From Costus lasius (taxonomy: Eukaryota; Streptophyta; Magnoliopsida; Zingiberales; Costaceae), in the NCBI GenBank assembly GCA_027563935.2, contig CM050454.1:20333501-20397500 (forward strand): a DNA stretch of 64,000 nt, in the 5' to 3' direction. Shown one piece after another: positions 12,371 through 24,300 of the stretch. The position numbers and the translations under genes were made by a program. A model generated the notes under the pieces. That model saw nothing but the letters and a program-made list of their open reading frames with translations, did not search any database and had not been told where the DNA came from. The stretch's first letter is position 1. The number at the start of each line of letters is the position of its first letter.

Positions 12371-13756
12371 TGATGGGGATCCGAACCCAATCCGACGGTC
12401 CAAGCGTAATCGAAAAAAGACTAGCATGACTTTAGGATTAATCAGCACTAATGACAATATTAATCTTGCACATTTTACGATGATGGCTACCATTATTACA
12501 TGGATGAACACAAGTTACGATGACACCTACCACATCTTTCCATGGCTTCTGACATTATGACATATTAAAATATTTTGTTGATATTTTGTTATTGGACGAT
12601 GCTATTTTAGACATGTGTCATAATTAGATCTGTCCAAACAGCTTTATATAGGTCTCAATTCTAATGTAATAGATAGTCTTGAATGAAATCCAATTAACTT
12701 GTTCTTCTGAGTTGTGTTAGTATTTTGGTTCGTCAGTTCCCTATTTCTCTGCCATCACCAACCCAGTCCGGTCATCTTCACCCTGCCCTGCTTATGCCCG
12801 TTCTCCCACTAGCTTACTTTCGTCAGCGAAGCTTGCACACATCTTCCCTTACCGCGTCCTCCGCACCTTCCCCACCGTCCCCTCCCCTTTCCACTATCAG
12901 CTCCCACCTTCACCCTGTCGCTAACCTACTGCCACTCGTCCATCCTCGCGAGCGATCATACCTGCCTAGCTTCCCCTCCGCCATTATCCTTCCCCGCCAC
13001 CACCTACTGTCTTTTCCACCTGCGCACACTACAACTCCGACCAAATCAAGGTTAGCACTACATCCCAACCCCATTCCATCTTCAGCCGCGCAACAATTTC
13101 CACCCTCTCCACTATCTTCTAGCAAATCGCCGTGCCCCAGCCCCAATTTCCACCGACCTGCCCCACTGCCCTTCGCCGACTCGCCCCGCTGCCTTCTACC
13201 GACCTGCCCCACTGCCTCCCGCTGACCTGCCCTACCACCTCTTCACCAACCTGGCCACGCCGCCTCTCTGCCGTGCCCATCCGCCGCCTTATTGCCCACT
13301 GATCAGCTGCCAAGTCAGACTCACGGAGTGTGGGTAGTTCCCCGCTTGCTTTCTGCTTAGATTAGGCGACGCATGAGAAGAGTTGGCAACCAACCGACCT
13401 AATAAAAAAAAAGTTACTATTCTGGCTGGGCCACCTTACAGCCCGACCCATCTTCTTCAAACTGCACCTCAGTAGCAGCTCAGTAGATCCAATCCAAAGC
13501 AGTTCAGCAGGTGATCCAGCCCACAGAAAGCTCAGTTTCTTTGGCTTCATTCACACAGGTATCATTACATATTTTTACAGCTCATATTGAACCTATATTC
13601 ACACACAACTTGAGAGATCCTACCACTTTCATATTTGTGTGTGATTAGATGATGCTTATCTCATGTTACTTTACCATTATTGCTTACGAAGATTTTAATT
13701 ACTTGTGCCGATAACAATTCCCTAGTACCTTTTAAGCCCTTTACCTATTCCCCCTT
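12371..13756 (+). repeat. Chromovirus 3' LTR, altered end
   Basis: Begins TGATGGGGATCC directly after a purine-rich CCAGGGGAAT tract and parallels 8197-9562. Near 13135 and 13280 it carries extra C-rich repeats that the left LTR lacks. The last seven bases expected from the left LTR are replaced. Confidence 0.85.
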
Positions 13757-14862
13757 TTGATGGCAAGGGAATACCTTACTGCAACGATGGGAAAACGCCA
13801 TAGAAGGAGGACAAAGCTTTGTTAGCTTCAAAGAAGATGAAGTGTCACCACCTCCTATGCTTTCGGCGAACTAGATTTGGTGCCACGCTACCTCCTCTTG
13901 CGCTTCGCCGCTCTTGCCATTCGCATCAGTTGGAGTAGAAGACGAAGTGTGCCTTTTTGCCCCATGTCCTCTCCAAAAAGCATGACGTTCACCAGAAAAC
14001 GTGGAGATGAGGGGCAAATTGTTCACCTTCGAAACAGATGAGTTGAGGTCCATGCAGGCAACTCGATTAATTCACAAACCTGAGTTTGGCTCACTCATTT
14101 GTTGCATCCGCAAAACATAGACTGTGTTGTGCATCGTGGGTTAGAACTCTTGTTGCCGTACACATAAATTATTTTTTTTAATAAACTTGATTTATTTTTT
14201 AGAAAAATCATAAATCATTAAAAATTCCTGAAAAAAATTATAAAAATTCTCTTAAAATCCATAAATTCATAGATATTATTTCTAATATTCTAAATATATT
14301 TTTGGGGAATTACAAACTAACACTTGGTTGAGTATAAATATTAGGTTCTCATGATTAACATTGCATAAACCTCGTTCTGTATCGGGAATCGAAATAGTCT
14401 AAGACAGTACGTCCAAGCACTACTAATGACAAATCCTACATAAGACTTGTATAAATACTCGAACCCAACAAAGGCTATATACACTAGTCATTAGAACCTT
14501 TGTTTTTTTTATGCAGGTTTATCAATGGTAGAAGTAAGAGCCATTGGCATAGGTTGATCTATCTAGACGGAAACAGGCCAAGATAGCGTTAAAAAATTAA
14601 TCCATGAAGAGTTAAAATTGATTCACATCAAAGGTTAAATGGAATGAAATATATTTATTCTTATAAACAAACAATAAATAAATAGGATTTAAAAGTGCTC
14701 TTTTGAAGCACAATCCACTTAAGACTATGAATTTAAAAGCGTATAACCAAGCACTAATAAGGTCTATTCAGGCTTGAGCTTTAAAAAATATAGATCCTAA
14801 TGATAAGGTTCACTCGGGCGGGGATTAAATAAGTGCAAATCCGAGCATAAATCCACTCCGTC
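13757..14862. other. Unassigned sequence, likely old repeat
   Basis: No recognised coding domain. The part 14330-14860 is AT-rich and continues in character at 16138-16330, as expected if both belong to one older sequence split by the solo LTR insertion. CCGTC at 14858-14862 is the left target duplication. Confidence 0.4.
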
Positions 14863-15121
14863 TGTCACGCCCCGGTCGGATCGGCCTAGGATTGGCGCTT
14901 ATCCGCTTCCTAGAGCAATCCGGCGGAATACCAGAACGTAACTCGCACTAGGGTTTCCGACCCAAAATCGAAACCCTAATCTCCCCGGATAAATTTTTAT
15001 CCCCAAAATACAATTCGCACGGAAAACCCTAACCCTAATTTAGAGAAATCCGAAATCGAACCCTAATTTGGAAATACCTTTCTTTCTCCCTGATTTTGAC
15101 CAAAGTCAAAATCATGCCTTT

Positions 15122-15263
15122 GCTGACGTCGGCGTGACGTCAGCCCTTGCTGAAATCTCGCCGCGCGCGTAAATTACCGTCGCTGACGTAAGCCTACGTC
15201 AGCCGCCCGAATTCGCTTTCGCCGTTCGAATTTTGCACGCTGACGTCCGCCTGACGTCAGCGT
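15122..15263. promoter_or_regulatory. Three TGACGT hairpins in LTR-B
   Basis: Three inverted repeats of the form GCTGACGT(6-7 nt)ACGTCAGC start at about 15122, 15182 and 15239, spaced 57-60 bases. TGACG is the core bound by plant TGA-type bZIP factors (as-1 elements). A further ACGTCACGT lies near 15318. Their place upstream of the TATA-like box suggests U3 enhancer sites. Confidence 0.65.
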
Positions 15264-15676
15264 CCCAAATTCGATTTCATTCGAATTCGAGAGTTGACCG
15301 CGTGTTTCGTTGACTCCACGTCACGTCTCGAAGTTCGAGCCCGAACTTCGTCTTCAACCTCGCGACGCACCGTGACGCCGCCCGCGTCGCCGCTGCCGCC
15401 GTCTGCGTTCGACGCCGCGTCGTCCTCGTCGTCAGAACTCGTCGGAGAACACAGCGGAACATAGGGAAATTTCCTCCTTTATTGTGCACAAATCCAGAGT
15501 ACAAAAACCCTCCTCTTAACGCTCAAATCACTCCTCACGTCGGCGGCGACTCGCCGCCGATTACAAGCTTCCCATGGCTGAGTCCTCCTCTGGATCAAAC
15601 CTCTCGCAGCTTCTTTTCTCTCTCGGGAGCCTTTCTCCCGGATCCGCCCTCCTTCTCGCCGCATCGCGCTCCATCG

Positions 15677-15684
15677 TTAAATAG
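15677..15684 (+). promoter_or_regulatory. TATA-like box of LTR-B
   Basis: TTAAATAG sits between the CpG-rich upstream half and the downstream half of the LTR, about 420 bases after the TGACGT hairpins. The assignment is only by position and AT content. Confidence 0.35.
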
Positions 15685-16137
15685 GGTAGAGGCACGCCGC
15701 CTCCCCTATCTTTGGCTTCGGCGGCCGAGTCTTCCGCCGAAGATCTCGTCGCCGCCATTTCCTTCAGCCGCGTCCGGTTCTCGCGCCTGAAGACTCGACG
15801 CCGCATCCGTCGCCCATTAACGAACGCTTCGCTCGCGTTCGTCTCTTTTTCGTCCGACGCCGTAGACGCCGTCTCCCGAATCTCCCGTCCGAGAAATCCT
15901 CCGGAGACCGCGTCACGCTGCCATCCGCGTCCGCGATCTTCGTTCCCATCGCGCGCTCGCGTCCGAAGCTCCCATCGAAGATCACGCTGCGTCGTCCGCT
16001 TTCAGCGTCCCGATCCCGAGTCAACATCGAACGTTGACTGCGTAATTTCCCCTCAATCGGCTCCCTTAATGCAGGTGGGCCTCCTGTTGTGGGCCTGAGT
16101 TTGGGCTTGGGCCGAACCGCTGAACCGGGCCCTAACA

Positions 16138-17179
16138 CCGTCTGTGCATTTAGACATACAGTGCCGAGTGCTAAGGTCCATTGTGGCTTGAGATTAAAAA
16201 AATGCGGTTCTCATCAAGTTTCACTTTGGGCCCAAATTAAAAGGTAGAGACCTGAGCATAAAAAAACCACACAGGTGACAGGTTTGGGATCACAAAGTGC
16301 AATTCGTCCCACTTCATTATATGATTGCATCATCTCATCTTTGTCACCTATTCATAATATTTTCTTTTGACATAGAGAAATTAAGTAATGAGGACGATTT
16401 ACTCCACGTCCTTGTTATCAACTTCTAAAGACTTAACCCATTGCCCTCAACCTTTTCATAATAATTTATGCATTATGGCAACACAAATCTTCATTTGTAT
16501 TTCATCACTTATGATAAACATTTCAATAACAGCCAGACGACAAACCCCACATGTATACAGTAATGGTAAAAGCCGGCAAGAGAATTTCTAAGTCAAACTC
16601 GGCCAGCTTTGTAGCAAAAACCAAGGCATTGTAGAAAAAAAGTATATATTAGAGAGATTTTTGCATCGGTCAGTGTAGTTTTACGACACAAATATCATCC
16701 ACCAAATACTTGCCAGACAGCACAGTATCCACCAAAATATCGAAGAATTAAATAGCGACATTGCGATAACTTACAAAGAGACTTCGACCATTGTCCAGGC
16801 ACCTAAGAACAGGTAAAGAGGATGAAAGCAGCAAATGCTGATTTAATTTGGCATCACTCCGGAGACCATACAGACATCCCAAAAAGACCATAGCATAATG
16901 ATTGTCCAAGAAGAGTAGGGTTAATGGTCTCAAAATGTCTTGCAGGAACTAGCAGCAGAGGGGTTGAACACATAAAAGTGGTTTGTTTTCTTATAGCACT
17001 GTTTAGCACATCATCCTCGTGAACAATATGAACAAATTAGTAATTTTCCCAGAGTGCAGAAACAAGCTTATCGAGCTTCCAGTCGTACCTCTTTATGGCC
17101 AATTAGATCATGAGAACTGCCAGCTTTTCTCCAGAAGTGAAGCACCAAGTTGGAGCTGCACATAGAGCATAACAGGTAC
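16138..17179. other. 3' flank of the ARF gene
   Basis: Contains no recognised domain up to about 16740. On the minus strand 16750-17179 would be ARF 3' untranslated sequence or extra 3' exons. One possible alternative last exon (about 17068-17160, minus) starts after TGTGCAG and would be joined if the donor overlapping the ARF stop codon is used. Confidence 0.35.
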
Positions 17180-18356
17180 TTACTCCTGAGCAACTGCAAC
17201 CGACAGACTCGGCAGGTACTGGAGGTATTGAAGGACTTGAGAAGCAGGCCCAACGCTGGCCTCAGTTGACGTCGGAGAGGTTGGTAAAGACTTATCGACT
17301 AGGTTTGCTTCAGGAATCCTTTCAGTTAGAGAGAAACCAAACAGCTTGCAACCATTTGGACTGGCACTTGGCTCCTTTTCTCTGTGCAAATTACTATCCA
17401 TGACATGAGCATGTATTTTTACCATCTTCTGTTGCTTATTGGCAAAATGATAACCTGCAGATGGAGACCAGAATGGATAGTTTGCTTCGTTTCTGTGAAA
17501 GGCTTCTGATCCATTTAAATGGGCAAAGTAGCGACCGCTGTCAGTCCCTTCTTGATTATTCATGCCAGGCATAGACTGAGTAAGGGAACTCTTGGAACTT
17601 GCTTCTTGAAACATTAGCACAGAAGAAGGGGAAGAAACTTGAATTGATGGCAAAGATGGTTGAATAAGTGTGACATAACCCATAGATAACGCAGGTAATC
17701 TACTTCCAGCATAAGATGTATGAATGTTATCAAATAACCCATACCCACCATTCCTTGCAAGAGCACCAGATTGAGCTCCGAGGAATGAAGGATCTTTTGA
17801 AACAAATTCTTGACCTTGCAAGACCCCTTGGAATCGGACAGATTCACTAAAGCCTGTATAAATAAATGTTAGGATTTTCGATGCAATTTTGACACTATTC
17901 CTTGAAAATAACTACCAAACAAGCAGCTATTTGCATGAGAGGAACAACCCTTACCTTCTGAATATTGATGATTGCAACCCTCAGTAACATGAGAGGCCGT
18001 GACACCAATACTATTTGGAGTTCTGAGTCTCATAAATTCTTGACCTCGCAAGACCTTGTGGTAACTTGCAGATTCCCTCAAGTCTAGACAGCTATTTCCA
18101 TCTGCAATCCATTTGACACGGGCATCAGAAATAGTGGAAGGAATATTGGTTATCACTAGGCCAAAAAGCTTCTGAAATAAATCAAAAACCTACTCAGAAT
18201 TGGAAAATCGAAGTTGACAGAGGGAAGACTAGTTTTGGCCCTCTTGGAGCTTGTTAATGTCAGGCCGTTGGAGCCTAAAATTGAACCAGTTGGTTCAATA
18301 TTCCAAGGAGATATCCTGTTTTCACGATTTGCATCTACATCTTCATCCCAGTTCAC
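17180..18356 (-). CDS. ARF3: ARF3-like 3' exons (middle region and C-terminus)
   Basis: Exon 18356-18194 opens with [19 protein letters not shown], the end of the ARF domain, followed by SSKRAK. Exon 18101-17955 carries [11 protein letters not shown], and exon 17853-17180 carries [11 protein letters not shown]. The last exon then has a Ser-rich segment and the conserved CKLFGFSL motif, and ends SVAVAQE at TAA 17180-17182. The introns of 92 and 101 bases keep the frame; I chose acceptor TTGCAG at 18102 because it restores the family spacing before the first GQE motif. Both GQE motifs overlap tasiR-ARF complementary sites. The TAA lies within a strong donor sequence (GGA|GTAAGT), so a spliced form could remove the stop. 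Confidence 0.88.
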
Positions 18357-21300
18357 CTATAATTAAATAGACAGATGATAATCGAGCAAAACAATAATTA
18401 ATCAACCAGAGCAAAGATGAAGTGACCGTAAACATGACAAAAGGTAGTACTTAATTGATAAACAATTATTCGGAAGGAAATACCCCTAACTCTTCAAGGT
18501 TAGCTAAAAACATTTACTGGGCATGCTAGTCCAGCTAAAGATATAAAAGTTTATACAAGTAAGAAAAGCAATTAAGTGTGCCTTATATTTGAACAAAACT
18601 TGCAAGTTGGAAATACAATCATTAATAAATCTATGGAAGGTCCTGCAAAAATTTTAAAAAAAAAGTATCACAAAACACAGAAATAGCAACTCAAGAGAGC
18701 ACAAGTGGATGCATGGGCGCTGTTTTTTTCAAAACAAATTTATTGATAGAACATTCAGGTTACATCATTTTTCAAAAGTGGGGTCATAACAGAGGGCCAA
18801 TTTTCCTTAAAAAACATTGAGACTTTGGTAATTTTTTCATGTTTTGCGAGCCAGTTAGCTGGTTCGTTGCCTCCCTCTATTTATATGTGTGAACTCAAAT
18901 TTCCTTCCTCCAGTAATGTGGTTAATCTCTCTGACAATCCTCAGATATTCAACTACTGGATGTGTATGTTTTCCAGTCACAAGACTGAAAGCTTCTTTAC
19001 TGTCAGTTGCAACAATTATCTAGATCCCTGCAGTTCATTGCTTGCACAAAAGTAGCTCACAACACTTCTGATTGCTGTGAGTTCTGCTAGTGCCAAGTTG
19101 CAGCCAAAGTTTATAGCTCAGAGCACTTCTGATTGTTGTTAGATATACCTTTGTGTATTATATTTGTCTAATATTATTTAGGGAGTGTAGTGTAGGTAGT
19201 TCTAGTGTTAACTATGTTTCCAGGCTGCACCACTTTGATTCTTCCCTGTGATGTTATGCAAAAGGCCAATTTTCTTGTACGATGCAGTTATGTTCAGTTG
19301 CTCACTCTATGAGGACCTCTTTACTGTTGAATTAGATGTCACTCTCTCAAGGAGTATACTTTATTTTAAAGATGAAGTGGGATGAGCTACAAATATATCA
19401 TCCTCCTATTAATTGCCATATTGATCTTCTCAAGTAACATCAGAACTGAGAAGTGGAGCGAGTTACAAATATAGCATCCTCCTACTAATTGCCTTATTAA
19501 TCTTCTCAAGTAACATCAAGAGCTTTCTCATGGCCAAGATCACTTTTAGCCTTGATGATGCCTATGCTATTTAGAGCCATCTATTTGTTGATTTCTCGTG
19601 TACTAGATTTTGAGAATGTCTTTTTTTCTTCTTCCTCTTCTTCTTCTTGGCACATGTATTTACTGGCTCACTAGCTATTGCTGCTATGCCTACTCACATC
19701 AGGCTAGATGTTGTGCATGCCCTAATGCCAAGTGTTGCACATGCTTAGAGCGGCCGGGCTACACCCTAACGTTATAATGCCCCAAATTTTGGATTTTATA
19801 TTCAAAAATAATTTTAGAATTTCTGAAATATTAATTTGGATTTTTTTGGGAATGTTTTCAAATTTTATACAAATTTCTATAATTAAATAAAGACTTAATT
19901 GTTTAAGTAATTAATTAAAAATAAAAATAAAAACTTCATTTGAGTCAAGTCTGCGAAGAGTCAAACCTACAACGCATCGACACGCAGCAAGTTTAGCAGG
20001 CACAGCTAGCTCACATGTTCACATTAGAAAACCTAGTTGACCCTTGTTAAACTCAGGCCATGTTGGCAATGAGTAGCTCACCCGTGCTCACTCACGTCTT
20101 CGAATGAACATGTCTTCAACTAGCTCGATGCTATTTTGGGAAAGAATGGAGTTTTAATGAGGGAAAACTCTTGCCTCATCTCTACTCTGCTCTAGCACAA
20201 TCTACGAGCCACCGAGCCAAGTTTGAGTCTTCTAGAGAAGAGGAAGAAGGCAGCGAATCTTCATTTTCTAGAAGCCAACAAAGTTCGATCCTTCGTTTGT
20301 AACATCTGCCAATGTCACATCTAAAGGCAGCAAATCTTTGACTTATAGAAGCTAGTGAAGTTTGATCCTTCGCAGACGATGCATCTAGGTAACATCTTCT
20401 TCCTAGTACTTTGCCAAAGTTTTAAAGCGTAATAGCATGATTTTGTAATCGACACAGGTGGCGCCACAATTCACAGCAGCATTTGGGCAACACAGTAAGC
20501 AGGTGGATAAATTAGAGTTAAGGCCGGTTTGGGTGAAACATTTGAAATAAACTGGGTCTCGTTTTGGGTTTGAGTTGAATTTGGATTGAACTAGCTCAAC
20601 AAATTGGGTGATTTAATTCCAAATTCGGCACAGCATTAATTGAATGTGGTTTACTAAAAATAAATCCAGTTTAATTTCAAGGCTGAGCCAAAATCTGATT
20701 TGTGCCAGCTCAACAGATTAGGTGGTCTAATTTTAGGTTCAACCTAGTAGTAGATTTTAGACTGGTTCGACTCGATTTTGGTCGGATCTTGATCGGTTCA
20801 TGGAAAACTTAGAAAATTTCTTATCCAATGACACTAAATTGTCTTTAGCTGACCCCTAATTTAAGAGTTATTTCATATCTAAGTCTCAATTCAGGTAAAA
20901 TCAAGTTTCGTTCAATGCAATTCTGGCTATTTTAGTATGTTTTTGTTTCGGTTCAGCATAACAAAGACCGGTTCCTTGATGGTGAAATCAAGTTCTATCT
21001 GGATTTAGGGTTTGTTCACATGTTAGATCTCAAATTAATCATATTTCTATTTAAATTTATCATACTCAATCTTCTTGTTTTGCCCAAGTGTTAATTAAAT
21101 ACTTAAAATCAAAGTAAAAGAGCATAAGGTAAGACCTCAAACTAGTTTATATATCTTCACCATTGGTTTGGTAGATTCTTGCACCAGTTTCCTAGTAATC
21201 ATGTTCCGTTATGTGTTGATTAAACATGTTGCTTGTACACCTTTGTGTATACAATTTGTTAGATTTGACATGCTTATATGTTTACAGTTTATCAATTTAG

Positions 21301-24300
21301 CATCATTTTATGTGAATATAATTTATCAATTTGACATCCTTTGATGTGCATATAGTTTACTAGTTTGGCATCCTTAGATATGTTTACAGTTTATGAGTTT
21401 GACATCACTTGATGTGTATGTAGTTTATTGATTTAGCATCCTTTGATATGTATACAGTTTACCAATTTGGTATCTTTAGATGTGTATATAGTATTGGAAT
21501 CCATTGATGTGTTTACAATTATACTATTTTATATACTTGTTGCATATGTTACCTACATGATACGTACATGCAAAACTACCATAGGTTAGAATCCATTGAT
21601 TGAGCACATACAGTTGATTTAAAGTCAGTTATCCTCGTAGTTGACCATGCAAGCTCCCTAGGTTATTATTATTATTGTATACATTTAGGAGTAGTGACTC
21701 ATGGTGGCGCATGTGATCATCACATGGGGTGTGATTCACCGCCCTATAGTGTGTTTGTGGTGATGGCTCCACAGTGCGAGGTTTGGATGATAATCCTATG
21801 GTTTATATTAGTGCACTCACATTCATATACATGTACCATCTTATATCTTTGTATTTGCTATCTTTAGCACTTGTTATTTTGCATGTTATGCTCAGTTTCT
21901 GGTTCATGTCAACAGTTATAGAAATGATTTACAATTAATTTATGTTATATGGTTTCCTATCAAGTTCTGGCATCCTGTTTTAATATCCAATTTTGAATAT
22001 CTAGTTTTGGTATCTAGTTTTGATACCCAGTTTGATATCTAGTTTGTTATCTTAGTAGCAAACACAATGTGCAGTATAGTTCTTAGTTATGTTCGATTAA
22101 ACTAGTTAAACCAGTTTGTCATTTACAATTCTAGTTAAAGCCTCAATGACCGTTCTTGATTATTGTTATTGTTCAATTCAGCAATTGACTCATGTACTTT
22201 AACATATGCTTTATCTAGTTGTTGATACACATAGTTTTATTATGTCTTATGTTTTATATATCATCTTCTATATATCTTTTTGTTGGACATTTCTCCTTTA
22301 GTTTCAAGGGATTATCCTTTCTCTTAGGAGAGGCTTACTTAGTGTCATTGTTGTGATTTGTTGATATTCCAGGTACCAGCCTAGACTAAGGCAATCAAGT
22401 TAAGAACAAGGGGATATTTTTATTGGACTTCTAGATAGATGTTAGAATATGTAAGTAAAAGTATTGGTGTATTTGTGGAAATTTGTATTGATGTAAAAGG
22501 TTAATTATATACTATAATAGAAATTATTGTAAATTCAATAATTTTATATGTTATAGATAGACATTTTACTTATTCGAACTTATGATAGAAGGTACAAATG
22601 TTATAGCTTGATATAGTATTATCACGATGTAACATATGTGATATAAACACATAACTAAACCGGTACAAGAGATACAAGTAATATATGTAATCAAGAGCAA
22701 ATTTAGTTCTAAGGATAGTAAGAGGCCAATAGGAAAGAGTTGCTAGGATAGTAAAGCCACTATTGGGCTAATCTCATATGCTCTTGACTAAAAGATGGTT
22801 CTTGGACTTATGCTTGACGAGAATATTAAGTCTTTTAAGTGAAAGAAATTATAATACCCCATTTAGTCCTGTATAAAAGGTGAGAGAAAAGAGGGTATGA
22901 TACATAAGGCTAAATGAGTTTACTATTATTAACTTTAGCATAAGTATTTTAAATGGACCACATGTTAATAGTCAGTATGCTCATTAAGTGAGTTGTAACA
23001 TGCACAACATCCCAAGATAAGCTACACTACACTGGCAAGAATACAATTCGTGTCACACCATTAGTGATTCTTTAACCATCTATATCTACTAATAGTAGGA
23101 AGGATAGATGATTTGTAAGTGAGAACAGTGGTGCTAGTACCATCTAGATCTACTTCTAGTCCATTAACACCGATTAATATAGCTCTTCTCTATCTCTCAC
23201 ATCAGGGTTTTAGAAATCATTGTTTTTTTACATGCTCTTAAACACGGTCATGAAAAGCTTAGCCCTCAAACGACATTGTATATATATCTAGGACACTATA
23301 TACTTAGAAATATTATTGTTGTTATGATTCTATATCCTAAATGAACTATATCTTTACAATGTCACTTTTATTGGTTTGTTCCTTATTTCTCCTTAGCAAT
23401 TAGCGATTCTATATCTTAAATGAACTATATCTTTACGATGTCACTTTTATTGGTTGGTTCCTTATTTCTCCTTAGCAATTAGCTCAATAGGTTCCTTGAA
23501 CAGCTGCTACCTTTTGCTTTTGTGCCTCTTCCTATTCTTATGCCTCTCCCTACTATGTTTATTTTAAGTGGAATTTCTCCATCATCCAATGCATAAGCTA
23601 TGTCATCTGCTCCTAAAACCTCTCCTCCTACATAATCTAATTATGAATCTTAGCAACTAGTTGCTGAGTCATCATCAACATTACCTTAAACCTCATGTCT
23701 ACCATCTCCCATGCTATTTACTCTTGGCAAAGGTAAAAGAATCTACCATTTCTCATCCTAATTTTGTCACTTAGCATATAATTGTCCACTGCTTTTCTTT
23801 CATTGTCATTATATGTTATATTCATTCCTAATAAACCACAAGAAGCATTATTTAGTCCTCCAGTTGAAATAAGCAATGGATGAAAGGGTTGTAATTTCCA
23901 TTTCTAAGAGAATTTAAAGTTTAAGATAATCTAAAGATGATAATATTAATGTCTTGAGGCATATGAGATATTGTAGCCTCTCTTCCAGGCAATTAATTTG
24001 TTGCTTGTAGATAAATGTTTATTGTCAAGTGAAATCTTATAAACTCTATGGATCATTATAAACCCAAACTTATTGATAAGGGATTTACATAAACTTTTGG
24101 AATTGATTATTTTGAGATGTTTTCTCTTATTATCAAACTTAATTATGTTAGTACTATTTTCATTAGCAATTAATTAGAGATGGAAGATGTTGTAAATGGA
24201 TGTTGATGTCTTTCTACATGTGGATCTACAATGAAATTGTTTATATGAAGGAACTTCTTGAACATGTTACTTAGAGGAACATTAGTGTATGCGAAGTAAA

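Larger units (their letters stand above)
8197..13756 (+). mobile_element. Ty3/gypsy chromovirus with internal deletion
   Basis: Two 1.37-1.39-kb LTRs flank a 2.8-kb interior. The interior has a tRNA-iMet type PBS, gag, protease, integrase core and a C-terminal chromodomain, all on the plus strand. Reverse transcriptase, RNase H and the integrase zinc-binding N-terminus are absent, because protease is joined almost directly to integrase near 11240. A full chromovirus interior is usually 4-5 kb. Several in-frame stops break gag and integrase. The left flank is AAGAG. The right LTR ends irregularly (CCCCCTTTTGATGG rather than CCCCCTCCATCA) and no matching duplication follows, so the 3' end has been altered. 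Confidence 0.88.
14863..16137 (+). mobile_element. Solo LTR (family LTR-B), 1275 bp
   Basis: Starts TGTCACGCCCCGGTC, ends GGGCCCTAACA, and is flanked by a perfect 5-bp duplication CCGTC (14858-14862 and 16138-16142). No internal retroelement sequence adjoins it. Its GC content is far above the surroundings, and CpG-rich open frames at 15280-16140 on both strands are compositional. It contains three TGACGT hairpins (15122-15263) and a TATA-like TTAAATAG at 15677, suggesting a plus-strand promoter. Confidence 0.9.

Noticed and set aside
15277..16138. Arg-rich frames on both strands, up to 128 codons
   Set aside because: High GC in solo LTR-B leaves few stops; no domain and no conservation evidence.
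18156..18193. Very short intron (20-38 bases) between the ARF exons
   Set aside because: Too short for plant splicing; the acceptor at 18102 gives a 92-base intron, correct phase and family spacing.
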